In this document: positions 28,338 to 38,414 of the stretch, piece by piece
How positions within the stretch are numbered: the first letter of the stretch is position 1
Layout: every line of letters starts with the position of its first letter
Source of the DNA: Litorivicinus sp.
GTDB taxonomy: Bacteria; Pseudomonadota; Gammaproteobacteria; Pseudomonadales; Litorivicinaceae
Direction of reading: 5' to 3'
Length of the DNA stretch: 59,124 nucleotides
Assembly (NCBI GenBank): GCA_018401755.1
Contig: JAGYKJ010000003.1
Span: 144,599 to 203,722 of the forward strand
Notes under the pieces: model-generated
Databases searched by the model: none
Seen by the model: only the letters and a program-made list of their open reading frames with translations
Told to the model about the DNA's origin: nothing
Position numbers and translations under genes: made by a program

Positions 28338-28656
28338 ACGGTCAGACGTTCAGCGGGTGCTTGGAGAGTTAGAGCACTATCTCCGTCGCACCGGGCAGTG
28401 GTCCGATGAGCGTCCATCACGAGCGGCACTTGAGAGTGTTGTTCCATTTTGTTGCGACCAGTTGACCCTGGCGCAGTGGCTACAGTTCATCTGTATTGGG
28501 CGTTTGCACGAGGTGTTGGAAACAGGAGACCCTTTGCCTGAGCGCTGCGAAATCAGACCCTATGCGGAGATGGTGGCGGCTCAGGGTGAGGCCGTGACTG
28601 CTGAGTTATTGCACCTGTTACAGGCGCTAGATCAGACGGTCACCGAGGCACGTTAG
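28330..28656 (+). CDS. yqcC: YqcC family protein (DUF446)
   Basis: A 108-residue, all-helical protein. LTLAQWLQFICIGRLHEVLETGDPLPE and the PYAEM motif match the YqcC family. E. coli YqcC is next to truC; its function is unknown. GTG start at 28330, overlapping the ParA-like gene by eight bases. A hairpin with T-runs on both sides starts five bases after the stop. Confidence 0.85.
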   Translation: MAERSDVQRVLGELEHYLRRTGQWSDERPSRAALESVVPFCCDQLTLAQWLQFICIGRLHEVLETGDPLPERCEIRPYAEMVAAQGEAVTAELLHLLQALDQTVTEAR

Positions 28657-28661
28657 GAGTC

Positions 28662-28703
28662 CATAAAAAAGGGCAGACCTGCTTCTATCAGATCTACCCT
28701 TTA
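28662..28703 (-). terminator. terminator of the initiator tRNA, possibly bidirectional
   Basis: On the minus strand AAAGGGTAGATCTG pairs (two mismatches) with CAGGTCTGCCCTTTTTT, ending in a T-run. It lies just after the tRNA and, read on the plus strand, just after yqcC. Confidence 0.8.
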
Positions 28704-28709
28704 TAATGA

Positions 28710-28786
<77 letters not shown>

Positions 28787-28867
28787 ATCGAGGGACGCAC
28801 TCTACTGATCGAAGGGTGTGTCGTCAAGTAACATTCTTGGGAAATCCATGGAAAACGAGCAGATGGG

Positions 28868-30334
28868 ATGGTGATCGAGACACAGCACACACTGCTCTGG
28901 TACGACTATGAAACCAGTGGCCGTGACCCGAGTTTAGATCGACCGATCCAGATGGGTTGGTTGCGGACGTCTTTGTCCTGCGAATCCAGTGATGAGGCCA
29001 GTTCGCAGTTCGTTCGGTTGCCGGATGATGTCTTGCCCAGTCCAGGGGCACTTTTGGTGCACCAGATTTTACCTGAGCGCCATCAAAAGCACGGAATCAC
29101 TGAGGCCGAGCTCGCCGCGTCCTTGGACCTGCTGATCAGTCCTCGCACGTGGGTTGCCGGGTACAACAATCGTCGCTTTGATGATCGTTTCACACAGCAC
29201 GTGTTGTATCGAAGTTTACGGGATCCATACCGCTGGCAATTTGCCGAGGGTCGTGGACGCTTTGATTTGTATCCAGTGGTCTTGACCTTCTTTGCACTGC
29301 GCTTTGGCGCTATCCGTTGGCCCGAAGATGCTGATGGAACACCGCGCTTTCGGTTGGATCGGCTCGGTCCTGTGAATGACTTAGATCGTGGGTTGCGTGC
29401 CCATGATGCGGCATCTGATGTCACCGTGACCGCCCGCTTGGCGGCACAGCTTGCGAAGTACGATCCGGATCTCTTCCAGGAAGCCATGGCCTTAATTGAT
29501 AAACAGACAGTGATTGCACTGATTAGAGCCCATGGACGTGAGGAGGGGGTGTATGAGGTCACCAGTTTCGCAGGGCTTACACGTGGGTATTTGCGAGCGC
29601 TGTGGATTCCATTTCGTTTGGGCCCAGATGGTGACTTTATCGCCTTTGATCTGCGTCACGATCCTGCCACGGTATCTGCCTTAGTCGCTGAGCAGGCAAC
29701 GTCCAAAGAGAATCTGACGACCCGTCGACGGATCCTGTCACAGGCGGGAGTCAGCATGATTCGAGCGAATAGCCAGCCCATGCTGTGGCCACGATCTAAG
29801 ATATTATCAGACCCGGAGGTCCGTCTCCCTGAGAGTCATCAGGTTGATCTTGAGGCAACCCATCTAGGGCAGTGGCATGCCGTGCAATCAAGCGCTGCAT
29901 TTCGTGAGTTGTATGCGATGACGCTTGATGCCTTTCGGCCCGATCTCACCACAGACCTGCCTCTGGATGTTGATCAATTGCTCTATTCGGGGGGATTTTT
30001 TCCAGACTCTGATCGTCAGATCTTGGCGTCGTGCCCGCACATGGATCCTCAAGCGCTCAGCACTTGGATGCCTCACTTCAATGATCCGCGTCTTCCGGAA
30101 CTGGTGTTTCGCTATCGTGCACGGAACTTTCCGCAGAGCTTAAGCCAAGGGGAATGGCGTCAATGGCAACGGACGCGTCGGCAGAAACTTCTCGCCACTG
30201 AGTCGCCGGGCGTGACCCTGGCGTCAATTCATCGAGAACTCGAGGCGCTCTCTGAGTCAAACGCACTTGCGACTCATCAGTTAGACCAATTGCAGGCGTA
30301 CGCGATTTGGTTGGACAATCAACCTCTAATCTAA
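28868..30334 (+). CDS. sbcB: exodeoxyribonuclease I
   Basis: A 488-residue 3'-5' single-strand DNA exonuclease of mismatch repair and recombination. The DnaQ-like Exo I motif is DYETSG (Asp13, Glu15), with FVRLPDDVLPSPGALLVH and NNRRFDDRFTQHVLYRSLRDPY (Exo II region) and the C-terminal RYRARNFPQSL, all typical of SbcB. Length fits the family (about 475). GTG start at 28868 or an in-frame ATG are possible; the chosen frame begins with ETQHTLLWYDYE. It faces away from the tRNA and is followed 24 bases later by the SulP gene. Confidence 0.92.
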   Translation: MVIETQHTLLWYDYETSGRDPSLDRPIQMGWLRTSLSCESSDEASSQFVRLPDDVLPSPGALLVHQILPERHQKHGITEAELAASLDLLISPRTWVAGYNNRRFDDRFTQHVLYRSLRDPYRWQFAEGRGRFDLYPVVLTFFALRFGAIRWPEDADGTPRFRLDRLGPVNDLDRGLRAHDAASDVTVTARLAAQLAKYDPDLFQEAMALIDKQTVIALIRAHGREEGVYEVTSFAGLTRGYLRALWIPFRLGPDGDFIAFDLRHDPATVSALVAEQATSKENLTTRRRILSQAGVSMIRANSQPMLWPRSKILSDPEVRLPESHQVDLEATHLGQWHAVQSSAAFRELYAMTLDAFRPDLTTDLPLDVDQLLYSGGFFPDSDRQILASCPHMDPQALSTWMPHFNDPRLPELVFRYRARNFPQSLSQGEWRQWQRTRRQKLLATESPGVTLASIHRELEALSESNALATHQLDQLQAYAIWLDNQPLI

Positions 30335-30358
30335 TCATTCGGTCTGATAAGGATAGAG

Positions 30359-31992
30359 ATGATCAGTCGAGGAGACTTCTTTGGTGGCGTCACAGCGGCA
30401 GTTGTGGCTCTTCCGTTGGCGTTGGCCTTTGGTGTGGCATCTGGTGCTGGGGCGGCGGCTGGCCTGTATGGGGCTATTGCTGTCGGGTTTTTGCTGCCTT
30501 ATTCGGTGGAACTCCTTCGCAGGTCTCTGGACCCACTGGGCCAATGACGGTGGTGATGGCGGTGATTCTGACGGAGACCATTGCGCTGGATCCTGATCAG
30601 GGACTGGCCATTGCGTTCACCGTGGTCAGTCTGGCCGGCATCCTACAAATCATCGCGGGTCAACTCCGACTCGGTCGGTATTTTGTGATGGTGCCATTCC
30701 CTGTCGTGAGCGGATTCATCACAGGCATTGGGGTTATTATCATCTTGTTGCAGATTGCTCCCTTACTCGGAGTGGCTTCCCAATCAAATCCGCTCGAGGC
30801 TCTTGTTACGTTGCCGGAGGCCTTTCGCTCCTTGTCGATCCCGGCGTTTATTTTAGGCGGCTCAACACTTGCGGCCTTGTTTTTATGGCCGAAACGATTT
30901 CAAGTGTTGCCCCCGCCCTTGATGGCCCTGATTGGACTCTCGGCGCTCTCGTTAGGGGCAGATTTTTCTGAGGTGCCGCGTATTGGCGAAATCCCTCGCG
31001 GGCTCCCCAGTATCATTTGGCCCCAGATTTCACTCGAGTACTTTCCGCAAATGCTCGGGTCCGCCTGTCTACTGGCCGCACTTGGTGCGATTGATTCACT
31101 GCTTACCTCGCTTGTGGCAGATAACCTCACTCGGACGCAGCACGACTCAGATCGTGAGCTCCGAGGACAGGGTTTGGGGAATATTGTGGCGGGGTTGATT
31201 GGTGGTTTGCCGGGGGCTGGAGCAACCATGCGGACCTTGGTGAATATTCGATTGGGAGGCCGCACCAGAGTCAGTGGCATGTTGCACAGTGTGGTATTGG
31301 CTGCGCTGATGCTGGGTGCTGCACCCGTGGGAGAACAAATTCCGCTGGCAGTACTTGCGGGGATTTTGTTGAAGGTAGGGCTCGATATCATCGATTGGCG
31401 TTTTCTTCGAAGGCTCCATAAAACACCCCCGTTTTCAGCTGGTCTGATGATCTTGGTGCTGTGTGTCACGGTCTTCGTGGATTTGATTACTGCGGTGGTG
31501 ATTGGGGTCTTTATCGCAAATTTGGAGACCTTGTACCGATTTAGCGAACATCAATTAACCACAATGTCCATTGGGCGGAGCGCGCAAGATATTCCTAATT
31601 TATCGGCGGATGAGGAGGCCTTGCTCGCTGACGCCAATCAACGCGTGCTTCTTTATAAGCTCAACGGGTTCATGAGCTATGGCTTGTCTCGTGGGATCGC
31701 GCGACGTTTTTCCAGTGTCTCGGATTATCAGGTGCTGATTGTCGATTTTACTGAGGTCGCGCATGTCGATCTGTCAGCAGGGCTGACTTTGAGCGAGATG
31801 ATTGATGATGCCAAAGAGCGTGGTCGTCGGGTCTTACTCGCAGGCTTGAGTGAACCCTTGTTGCGTTCTTTAGCCCACGTGGGCGTGCTTGATGAGGTGC
31901 CGGAGGCGGATCGTCAATTCGACCGCCATGGCGCTTTGGTGTTTGCCTTGGGGCTGATTACGGCGACTGAGTCGGTGATGCAACCAGTGTAA
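30359..31992 (+). pseudogene. SulP family anion transporter with STAS domain, frameshifted
   Basis: A SulP/SLC26 permease for sulfate, bicarbonate or related anions. The N-terminal frame from ATG 30359 reads GDFFGGVTAAVVALPLALAFGVASGAG and GLYGAIAVGF; the rest (AALFGGTPSQVSGPTGPMTVVMAV onward, ten or so helices, then a cytoplasmic STAS domain from about residue 430 with VLIVDFTEVAHVDLSAG) is in another frame. The break is the five-T run 30488-30492: one more T gives GFFAALFGGTPSQVSGPTG and a 544-residue protein. The frame opening at 30307 is out of phase for the first 45 residues. Its end overlaps the end of the convergent M16 gene by 35 bases. Confidence 0.85.
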
Positions 31993-34699
31993 GACCGCCT
32001 TGACTCAGTAGGGCATCATAGAACACCAGTAGATCATTACGTGACAACGCATCCAGTTCGGCAAGACGTTGCGTCCGCTCGTCGAACGAACGACGCAGTC
32101 CGATCGTACCCCAAAGCGCGCTCGATAAATCGGATTGGGTTTGCCAAGGAGATTCAAGCTCTTCTTTCAACACCGCTTTTGCCCGATTAAAGGTCTCGGG
32201 GTCGAGTTGTGCGAGGGTCTCCCGAAACCCTCTGAAAAATCCCTTGATCTCCGCGGCTAGAACAGTCGCCTCTACATTTGGAGACTGCACTGCCCCCGCG
32301 AGAATAGGTCGATTGAGCACAGGAAAAGCCATCGCGAAGGTCAGATATCCCAACTGTTTCTCAGTACGTAGTTGGGTGTAAAAGGGCGCCTCGATCAAAT
32401 TGGCGAGCAGTTGTGCTTTGAGGCGAGCGGACGTACTTTCATCATCGATCACAAAAGCCAAGACTGAGGCGTGATCTGGATGGTTGTAGCGGAATTTAGT
32501 TTGCGCGCCCTCTGGCCATAAGCCGGTTGAGAGTTCAATACCAGCACCATCTGGATCAATTGGCAGCTTTGCAATCAAGCGCTTCAGGGACTCCGTCGAT
32601 TCAGTCAGGGTCAGCGGTGCATGTAAAAATGCTTCTGCAACCAGACCGGTAAAGACGGCCTTTTGATATTCATGAAACGTCTCTCGATCCAATGCGATGA
32701 TCGCGGCCAATCGGTCTGCTTCCAGAAATTCGCGTGGCATGAGGGTGACGGTCAACTCGCTCAATAACCGGTTGACCGGCCGTTGCTTATCGTAGGCGGA
32801 CAGACGATCCAATTGTCGGGCTTTAAGCCGTGCAAAGGTGCCCGCATCGATCAGCGGTGGAGGTAAGGTCTCTAGGACGTTAGGGACCAAACGCATGACG
32901 CCATCGTGATAGCCGGAGGCTTGGAGTGTAAAGCCCGATTGCGTGGACTGTACCCCTAACGATGCGCCCGCAATGGCGGCATCATAGGTCATCGCACTGA
33001 GTCGGTCGTTCAGATAATCGGCCAACAGATCAGCCATCACTTTGCTGTCGGCATCTTGTGACGCAAGCGGGGTACGAAGCCGAATATAGAGATCAGAGCG
33101 AGGCTGTCCGAAGCGGGTTTCAGAGAGTGCATAGGCAACGATGCCAGGCTGTTCAATCACCCGCGTCGGGATGACCACGCCTTCGGGACGATCGCTTGGG
33201 ACCAACCGCGTGAAGGTCGTTGCGATAAAGGGATTTGGCGCGGGCAATTGCCCAATCGTTGGTGCCTCTCCGTGTCGAGCACGCTGCCAGGCTTGCAGTC
33301 GATTGTCTTGGATACGCTCTTTGCCAAAGGGCGTCGGGTAGTACTGCGTGACCTGATCTGTTAGCGCTTCGGGAGCCGTCACCCGAAGATACAGATTCTC
33401 TGGCGTGAGCCACGACAGGTAATCCATCACCAGGTCCGGATCAAAGCGTGTGAGCAGACGATCACGGGTCCATAGCTCCCGAATTGGCGTGGTCTGCATC
33501 GCCTCAGACAATGTGGTCACTGTGCCCCGTGCTGAGGCGTCTTCAGCAAACCGGAAGTTCGCTTCGGCGACCTGCTGTAGTTCGGTAAACCGCCATGGTG
33601 CGATGCCTTCGCGCTCTATTTGATAAAGCTGGGCAAACAACGCCTCAATGATGGCATCACGTTGCCGATAGCCTTCTTCGGTGACGCTCACACTCATTCC
33701 GAATAACTCGCTATCGCGCATCGCGAGGCTTGGGCCCGCACTCAAGCCATTGATCCAGCCCTTGGACTTCAAGATGTCAAAGAGACTACCCGGACCTTCA
33801 TGCCCGATCAGATGACCCAAGTAGGTCATGGGTTTTGAACCCTGATGCGCCTCACTGGCCGGTACGGGCCAGAGCAGTGAGAGACGTCGGCTGGTACCAA
33901 TCGGTTGTGACCGTACTTCGAGAGGAAGCATGGTTCGATCTAGGAGTGGCTCAAGTGTCCGAATTGGGCCCAAGTTACTGTTTGTTATGTTGCTGAAGCG
34001 ATCACGAACCAGTGATTCGAGGGTATCCAAGGAATCGGATGATAAGACCGCCAAAGCCATTCGATCGGCTGAGTACATCGCTTGATAAAATGTTGTTACC
34101 GCCTCAACGAGGCCAGGTTGATCGAGCGTTTCCAGATTACCCGAATGAAACCCTTGGAATGGATGGGCGGGGTTTAGGCCCTCTTTGGTGACCGCAAAAC
34201 TCCGATTGCCTTCATTTTGTAACTTGGATTGATATTCGGAATGAACCGCGTTGACTTCCCGTCGGACATAGGTCGGATCAAAGCGGGGCGCGACAAAGAA
34301 TCGACTGAAGCGATCCAAGGCCCCGGGCAGGGCATTGGGTTGGACATCAAAGAAATAGTTGGTGTTCTCTGGCGCAGTAAAGGCGTTGTGTGATCCACCA
34401 GATGCGCTGATGTATTGCTGATACTCGCCCGCCTCGGGAAACAGATCGGTGCCGAGAAATAACATATGCTCTAGAAAATGCGCGAGTCCAGGATACGCCT
34501 GAGGATCATGATTGCTGCCAACCGCGACATCCATTGAGGCAGCAGCCCGGTCAGACGTTGGATCGCTGATCAGGAGTACCTTTAATTGATTGTCTAACGT
34601 CAGTGCGCGGTAGCTTCGGTCACTAAAGTCGGGGGCAACGACATCTGCGACTGCAACACTTGCAACCAGCCACCAAAGCCATCCCATCTGTCTGCGCAT
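31958..34699 (-). CDS. M16 family zinc metallopeptidase (pitrilysin/insulinase-like)
   Basis: A secreted protease of about 913 residues. MGWLWWLVASVAVADV is a signal peptide (start ATG 34699). The inverted zinc motif HFLEH (His74, Glu77, His78) lies in YPGLAHFLEHMLFLGTD, with the third ligand in the VNAVHSEYQSKL helix, so the active half is complete. The remaining domains, ending with KQLGYLTFAMAFP, match the pitrilysin/Ptr layout of four homologous domains. It would degrade small peptides in the periplasm. An in-frame ATG at 34762 would spoil the signal peptide. It is the last gene of the yaaA group. Confidence 0.9.
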   Translation of the reverse strand: MRRQMGWLWWLVASVAVADVVAPDFSDRSYRALTLDNQLKVLLISDPTSDRAAASMDVAVGSNHDPQAYPGLAHFLEHMLFLGTDLFPEAGEYQQYISASGGSHNAFTAPENTNYFFDVQPNALPGALDRFSRFFVAPRFDPTYVRREVNAVHSEYQSKLQNEGNRSFAVTKEGLNPAHPFQGFHSGNLETLDQPGLVEAVTTFYQAMYSADRMALAVLSSDSLDTLESLVRDRFSNITNSNLGPIRTLEPLLDRTMLPLEVRSQPIGTSRRLSLLWPVPASEAHQGSKPMTYLGHLIGHEGPGSLFDILKSKGWINGLSAGPSLAMRDSELFGMSVSVTEEGYRQRDAIIEALFAQLYQIEREGIAPWRFTELQQVAEANFRFAEDASARGTVTTLSEAMQTTPIRELWTRDRLLTRFDPDLVMDYLSWLTPENLYLRVTAPEALTDQVTQYYPTPFGKERIQDNRLQAWQRARHGEAPTIGQLPAPNPFIATTFTRLVPSDRPEGVVIPTRVIEQPGIVAYALSETRFGQPRSDLYIRLRTPLASQDADSKVMADLLADYLNDRLSAMTYDAAIAGASLGVQSTQSGFTLQASGYHDGVMRLVPNVLETLPPPLIDAGTFARLKARQLDRLSAYDKQRPVNRLLSELTVTLMPREFLEADRLAAIIALDRETFHEYQKAVFTGLVAEAFLHAPLTLTESTESLKRLIAKLPIDPDGAGIELSTGLWPEGAQTKFRYNHPDHASVLAFVIDDESTSARLKAQLLANLIEAPFYTQLRTEKQLGYLTFAMAFPVLNRPILAGAVQSPNVEATVLAAEIKGFFRGFRETLAQLDPETFNRAKAVLKEELESPWQTQSDLSSALWGTIGLRRSFDERTQRLAELDALSRNDLLVFYDALLSQGGLTLVASPTQSP

Positions 34700-34700
34700 G

Positions 34701-35162
34701 TCACCACCAGTGTTTATTCCATTGTTCAGGATTTGCCCAGAATTTTGCATTGTTCCAAGCACGCGTGTGGTTATAGGTGGCGAGTGTGTAACAGAAACTC
34801 AAGAGCGGCCCCTCTCGATCATGCGTTTCGCTATGTCGCACATAGCCCAAGCCGAACAGTGCGGAGGGGGCGATGACTGCGGGGCGGATCAACACAAACA
34901 CCTGTGGGGCCAGCTGATTACGGGCAATCCCAGGAAGGACTAGATCGTCCTCGGTCTCGATCACCTGGCTAATTAAGACGGCTTCGTAGCGCATACTGTG
35001 ATGGGTTAAGGCATGCGGGTCAGGCGATAATTGAACCACATCGACCGCATGGGTTGATTGGTAGTTTTCAACCAGCGGCAGTGTCGGGCCAATCACCACT
35101 AACGTGCGTGGGGCGACGACCTCGAGCCAGGGCGCAATGAGGCCATCGGGACCTGTCATCAT
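34701..35162 (-). CDS. uncharacterised protein (possibly DUF6231)
   Basis: A 153-residue soluble protein with a Rossmann-like beginning (TLVVIGPTLPLVENY) and a conserved-looking aromatic end, AWNNAKFWANPEQWNKHWW. It may belong to the gammaproteobacterial DUF6231 group, a tentative recollection. It starts four bases inside the end of yaaA and stops just before the M16 gene, so it is in an operon with both. No catalytic motif was seen; function unknown. Confidence 0.65.
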   Translation of the reverse strand: MMTGPDGLIAPWLEVVAPRTLVVIGPTLPLVENYQSTHAVDVVQLSPDPHALTHHSMRYEAVLISQVIETEDDLVLPGIARNQLAPQVFVLIRPAVIAPSALFGLGYVRHSETHDREGPLLSFCYTLATYNHTRAWNNAKFWANPEQWNKHWW

Positions 35163-35926
35163 GCGTCTGGGTTCCGCGTGAACACCGGCTTGTTTGGCTT
35201 GGACAGGTCCGCATTGTATTGATAGCCGCCGAGGTTGAACTCGAATAAGTCAGGTTCAGCCTGTGGGGCATGGAGGGCAATAAACCGTGCCATTAGTCCA
35301 CGTGCCCGTTTGGCATAGAAACTGATGATTTTGAATTGACCATTTTTCCAATCCTGAAAGACCGGGGTGATGATTGGCGACTGAATCTGCTTAAAATCCA
35401 CGGCGTCTGCATACTCTTGGCTGGCCAAGTTGACGAGCGGCGCACCATCAAGCTCGGCATTGAGCTCGGCGGTCACTTTGGGGCGCCAAAATCCTGCCAG
35501 TGACGCTGCTGACTGCACTTGGATTTTTGTGCCCATCTCCAGCCGATAGGGCCGGAATGCATCCAGCGGACGCAACAGTCCGTAGAGTCCAGAGAGGATC
35601 CGAATGCGGGTATTGACTGCCTGCACGTGGTCGATGCTCAATGACTGCACCTCAAGACCCTGATACACATCGCCGTTGAAGGCAAACACCGCTGGCAATA
35701 GCGAGGGGTCAGTGTGATCGGGTTGCCACTGCTCAAATCGCGCGACATTTAACGCAGCCAATGGATCTGACAGATGCATTAATTTTGCGAGACCCGCGGG
35801 ATCATAGGCACGCATCTGCTGTACCAGCTGATCTGCCTCGGCGAGAAATCGCGGCTGACTGGTGGCTGGATGGGCATGCTCTAACGTGGTGTTGAGTGAT
35901 TTCGCGGGGGAAACGATCGCGCGCAT
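35159..35926 (-). CDS. yaaA: peroxide stress protein YaaA
   Basis: A 255-residue DUF328 protein. It begins MRAIVSPAKSLNTT and contains FNGDVYQGL, RILSGLYGLLRPLDAFRPYRLEMG and NLASQEYADAVD, all diagnostic. In E. coli YaaA is induced by OxyR and lowers free iron under peroxide stress; it also binds DNA. Length matches the family (about 258). First of a three-gene operon. Confidence 0.95.
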   Translation of the reverse strand: MRAIVSPAKSLNTTLEHAHPATSQPRFLAEADQLVQQMRAYDPAGLAKLMHLSDPLAALNVARFEQWQPDHTDPSLLPAVFAFNGDVYQGLEVQSLSIDHVQAVNTRIRILSGLYGLLRPLDAFRPYRLEMGTKIQVQSAASLAGFWRPKVTAELNAELDGAPLVNLASQEYADAVDFKQIQSPIITPVFQDWKNGQFKIISFYAKRARGLMARFIALHAPQAEPDLFEFNLGGYQYNADLSKPNKPVFTRNPDA

Positions 35927-36003
35927 AAAAACCTCTTTGTACTTGCATCCGGTGGTGGCCGGTCTGAAACTACCTGCAGGAACCTATGTAAGGCAAATGG
36001 ATT

Positions 36004-37461
36004 GTGATCCAAGTCACTGACGCGATTCGCTCAGGCCAAATTTTTGATGAACTCATTCGAGATGATGGATCGCCCCGTCCAGGTGCTGAACGCCTGATTG
36101 ATTTTTTGAGGCAATTGTCGCCTGAAGTCCTCTCCGCCCGCCATCAAGCCCTCGAAGCAGCCATTAAGAGCCAAGGGATTTCATTTACGGTGTATTCGGA
36201 CGCGACCAATATCGATCGCTCATGGCCGTTGGATTTGGTGCCTCGCCTGATGCGCGAGAGTGAATGGCGCGAGACGGAACGTGGGTTGAAGCAGCGTCTA
36301 AAAGCCCTGAACTATTTTTTGAATGATATTTACAATGAACAAGCGTGCTTGCGTGATGGGATTGTCCCTCGCGAGCTGGTGTACAACTCGCCCCACTACA
36401 TCGCACTCGCACAAGGTGTACGACCACCTTTTGAGACTTGGGCGCATATTTGTGGGTCCGATTTAGTCCGTGACCATCATGGACAGCTATTTGTCTTGGA
36501 GGACAATCTTCGGGTCCCCAGTGGCGTGTCTTACATGCTCGAAAATCGATCAGTGATGAAGCAAGTCTACCCAGAGCTGTTCCAAAATCATGAAATCCGA
36601 CCGGTGAGTCGGTACGCATCCGATTTATTAGACATGCTCAATGCGCTCTCGCCGCGACCGGTTGATTCGCCAGTCATCGTGGTCTTGACGCCCGGGATTT
36701 TCAACTCGGCCTACTTCGAGCACAGCTATCTGGCACAACAACTCGGTGCCGAGTTAGTGCAGGGATCGGATCTGTTCGTGGATTCTGATCACTGTGTGTA
36801 TATGAAGACTGTGCAGGGTGTCCATCGGGTCGACGTGATTTATCGGCGGATCGATGACACATTTTTAGATCCACTCGTGCTGAATCCGGAATCGCAACTC
36901 GGTGTGCCTGGTTTGATGCGCGCCTGGCGAGAGGGCAAGGTAGCCATTGCTAATGCTCCCGGGTCTGGAGTGGCTGATGATAAAGTGTTGTATTCATATG
37001 TTCCTGAAATTATTAGATATTTTCTGGGAGAGGAGCCGATCTTAGCGAATGTGCCCACGTATTTGTGTTCCGATCCAGAACAGCGCGCCTATGTGTTGGA
37101 TCATTTGGCGGAGTTGGTGGTCAAACCAGCAGACGCATCGGGTGGCTACGGAATTTTAGTCGGCCCGCATTCGACAGCCGAACAATTGGTGGCTCGGCGC
37201 GCCGAGATCCTGGAAAACCCCAGGGTGTGGATTGCCCAGCCGACACTGTCATTGTCGACCACCTTAACGGTCACTGAGGCGGGTGACTTAGCGCCGCGAC
37301 ATGTTGATTTGCGGCCCTTTGTGTTGCAGTCCTCCGATCAATGGTGCTCGACCGGTGGTCTGTGCAGGGTGGCATTGGTGGAGGGATCCTTGGTAGTGAA
37401 CTCATCACAGGGCGGGGGCAGTAAGGATTTTTGGGTGATTGCTGATGAGGAAACGCGCTGA
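36004..37461 (+). CDS. circularly permuted ATP-grasp protein (DUF404/DUF407)
   Basis: A 485-residue ATP-grasp amidoligase-like protein of the circularly permuted type. Active-site-like segments are complete: VLEDNLRVPSGVSYMLENR (165-182), YFEHSYLAQQLG, VDVIYRRIDDTFLDPL (276-291), ANAPGSGVADDK (317-327), the ATP lysine loop VVKPADASGGYG (372-383) and the late SSQGGGSKDFWV. The family is thought to make unusual peptides or tag proteins together with alpha-E and transglutaminase partners (Iyer and colleagues' amidoligase survey), without a known product. GTG start at 36004. It shares one base with the alpha-E gene. Confidence 0.9.
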   Translation: MIQVTDAIRSGQIFDELIRDDGSPRPGAERLIDFLRQLSPEVLSARHQALEAAIKSQGISFTVYSDATNIDRSWPLDLVPRLMRESEWRETERGLKQRLKALNYFLNDIYNEQACLRDGIVPRELVYNSPHYIALAQGVRPPFETWAHICGSDLVRDHHGQLFVLEDNLRVPSGVSYMLENRSVMKQVYPELFQNHEIRPVSRYASDLLDMLNALSPRPVDSPVIVVLTPGIFNSAYFEHSYLAQQLGAELVQGSDLFVDSDHCVYMKTVQGVHRVDVIYRRIDDTFLDPLVLNPESQLGVPGLMRAWREGKVAIANAPGSGVADDKVLYSYVPEIIRYFLGEEPILANVPTYLCSDPEQRAYVLDHLAELVVKPADASGGYGILVGPHSTAEQLVARRAEILENPRVWIAQPTLSLSTTLTVTEAGDLAPRHVDLRPFVLQSSDQWCSTGGLCRVALVEGSLVVNSSQGGGSKDFWVIADEETR

Positions 37462-38414
37462 TGCTGTCGCGAGTCGCGGAACACCTGTATTGGCTATCAC
37501 GCTATGTGGAGCGCGCTGAAGCCACTGCGCGGCTTGCCACTGCAGCCTTTGATACGATTTTGGATTTACCGACCACCATTCCTTATGACTGGGAATCTCT
37601 CATGCTGGTCTTTGATCCAGAGAGCGAATTAGGCGATGTTGGTGAGGCCGAAGTGATGCGGCTGTTGATGGTGGACCGTGATAACGCCAGTTCGATCCGA
37701 TCTTCAATCGCCTATGCGCGGGAAAATGCGCGCGTCACCCGCGATCTAATCCCAAAAGATGCGTGGGTCTGTTTAAACGAATTACACGGTCTGGTTGAGC
37801 GTCAGAGCCTGTCGACCTTGGATCGATCTGCACGCAGTCGATTACTCCGTCAAGTGATTGCAGGTTGCCGGCTTTGGCACGGCTGTCTGATGTCCAACAT
37901 GGCCCGTGATTTGGGCTGGGCGTTTCTGCAATTGGGTGATCGCATCGAACACGTCGATATGCTGTCACGCATGATTGATCCGCGGGTCACCCAGATGGCT
38001 CCCAGTGGCTCGGCGCAGTGGGCCAGTTATGAGGCGTTAGGATGGCAAAATGTGCTCACGGCCATTGGTGGCTATGAGTTGTATCGGCACAGCACCCGTA
38101 ACCGCCTGCATGGTGAAAGCATTTTGCAATTTGTGTTGAGAGATCGTCAGTTTCCGCAATCAATGACAGCCTCACTGATCCAAATTTTAGCCGATTTAGC
38201 GGTACTGCCGCATGAACGGGTCAATGCCAAGCTGGTCCAGGGGTTGATCGCGGGACTTGATGGGCTGGCACTTGATCGGATGACACCGGATACGCTCACG
38301 GAGAGCATGGATTGGGTCCAGCAAGGATTGTCTGAGTTACACACTCAGATCAGTGCCTCGTATTTTTATTTTATCGATGATGCCGGGTCGTCGACCGCTC
38401 TTACATTGTCTTAA
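37461..38414 (+). CDS. alpha-E domain protein (DUF403)
   Basis: A 317-residue all-helical protein that begins MLSRVAEHLYWLSRYVERAEATARL, the diagnostic alpha-E start, and contains NARVTRDLIPKDAWVCLNEL. These proteins always travel with circularly permuted ATP-grasp enzymes and presumably act in the same complex; biochemical role unknown. Start and stop arrangement (ATG overlapping TGA of the ATP-grasp gene) points to coupled translation. Its end overlaps the convergent ABC permease by four bases. Confidence 0.9.
   Translation: MLSRVAEHLYWLSRYVERAEATARLATAAFDTILDLPTTIPYDWESLMLVFDPESELGDVGEAEVMRLLMVDRDNASSIRSSIAYARENARVTRDLIPKDAWVCLNELHGLVERQSLSTLDRSARSRLLRQVIAGCRLWHGCLMSNMARDLGWAFLQLGDRIEHVDMLSRMIDPRVTQMAPSGSAQWASYEALGWQNVLTAIGGYELYRHSTRNRLHGESILQFVLRDRQFPQSMTASLIQILADLAVLPHERVNAKLVQGLIAGLDGLALDRMTPDTLTESMDWVQQGLSELHTQISASYFYFIDDAGSSTALTLS

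Noticed and set aside
30307-30490. In-frame start for the SulP gene at 30307
   Set aside because: The first part reads as Trp/Cys-rich nonsense in the wrong frame; the true N-terminus starts at 30359 and joins after the T5 run.
34700-34762. Earlier start of the M16 peptidase
   Set aside because: It would place 21 polar residues before the signal peptide and overlap the upstream gene.
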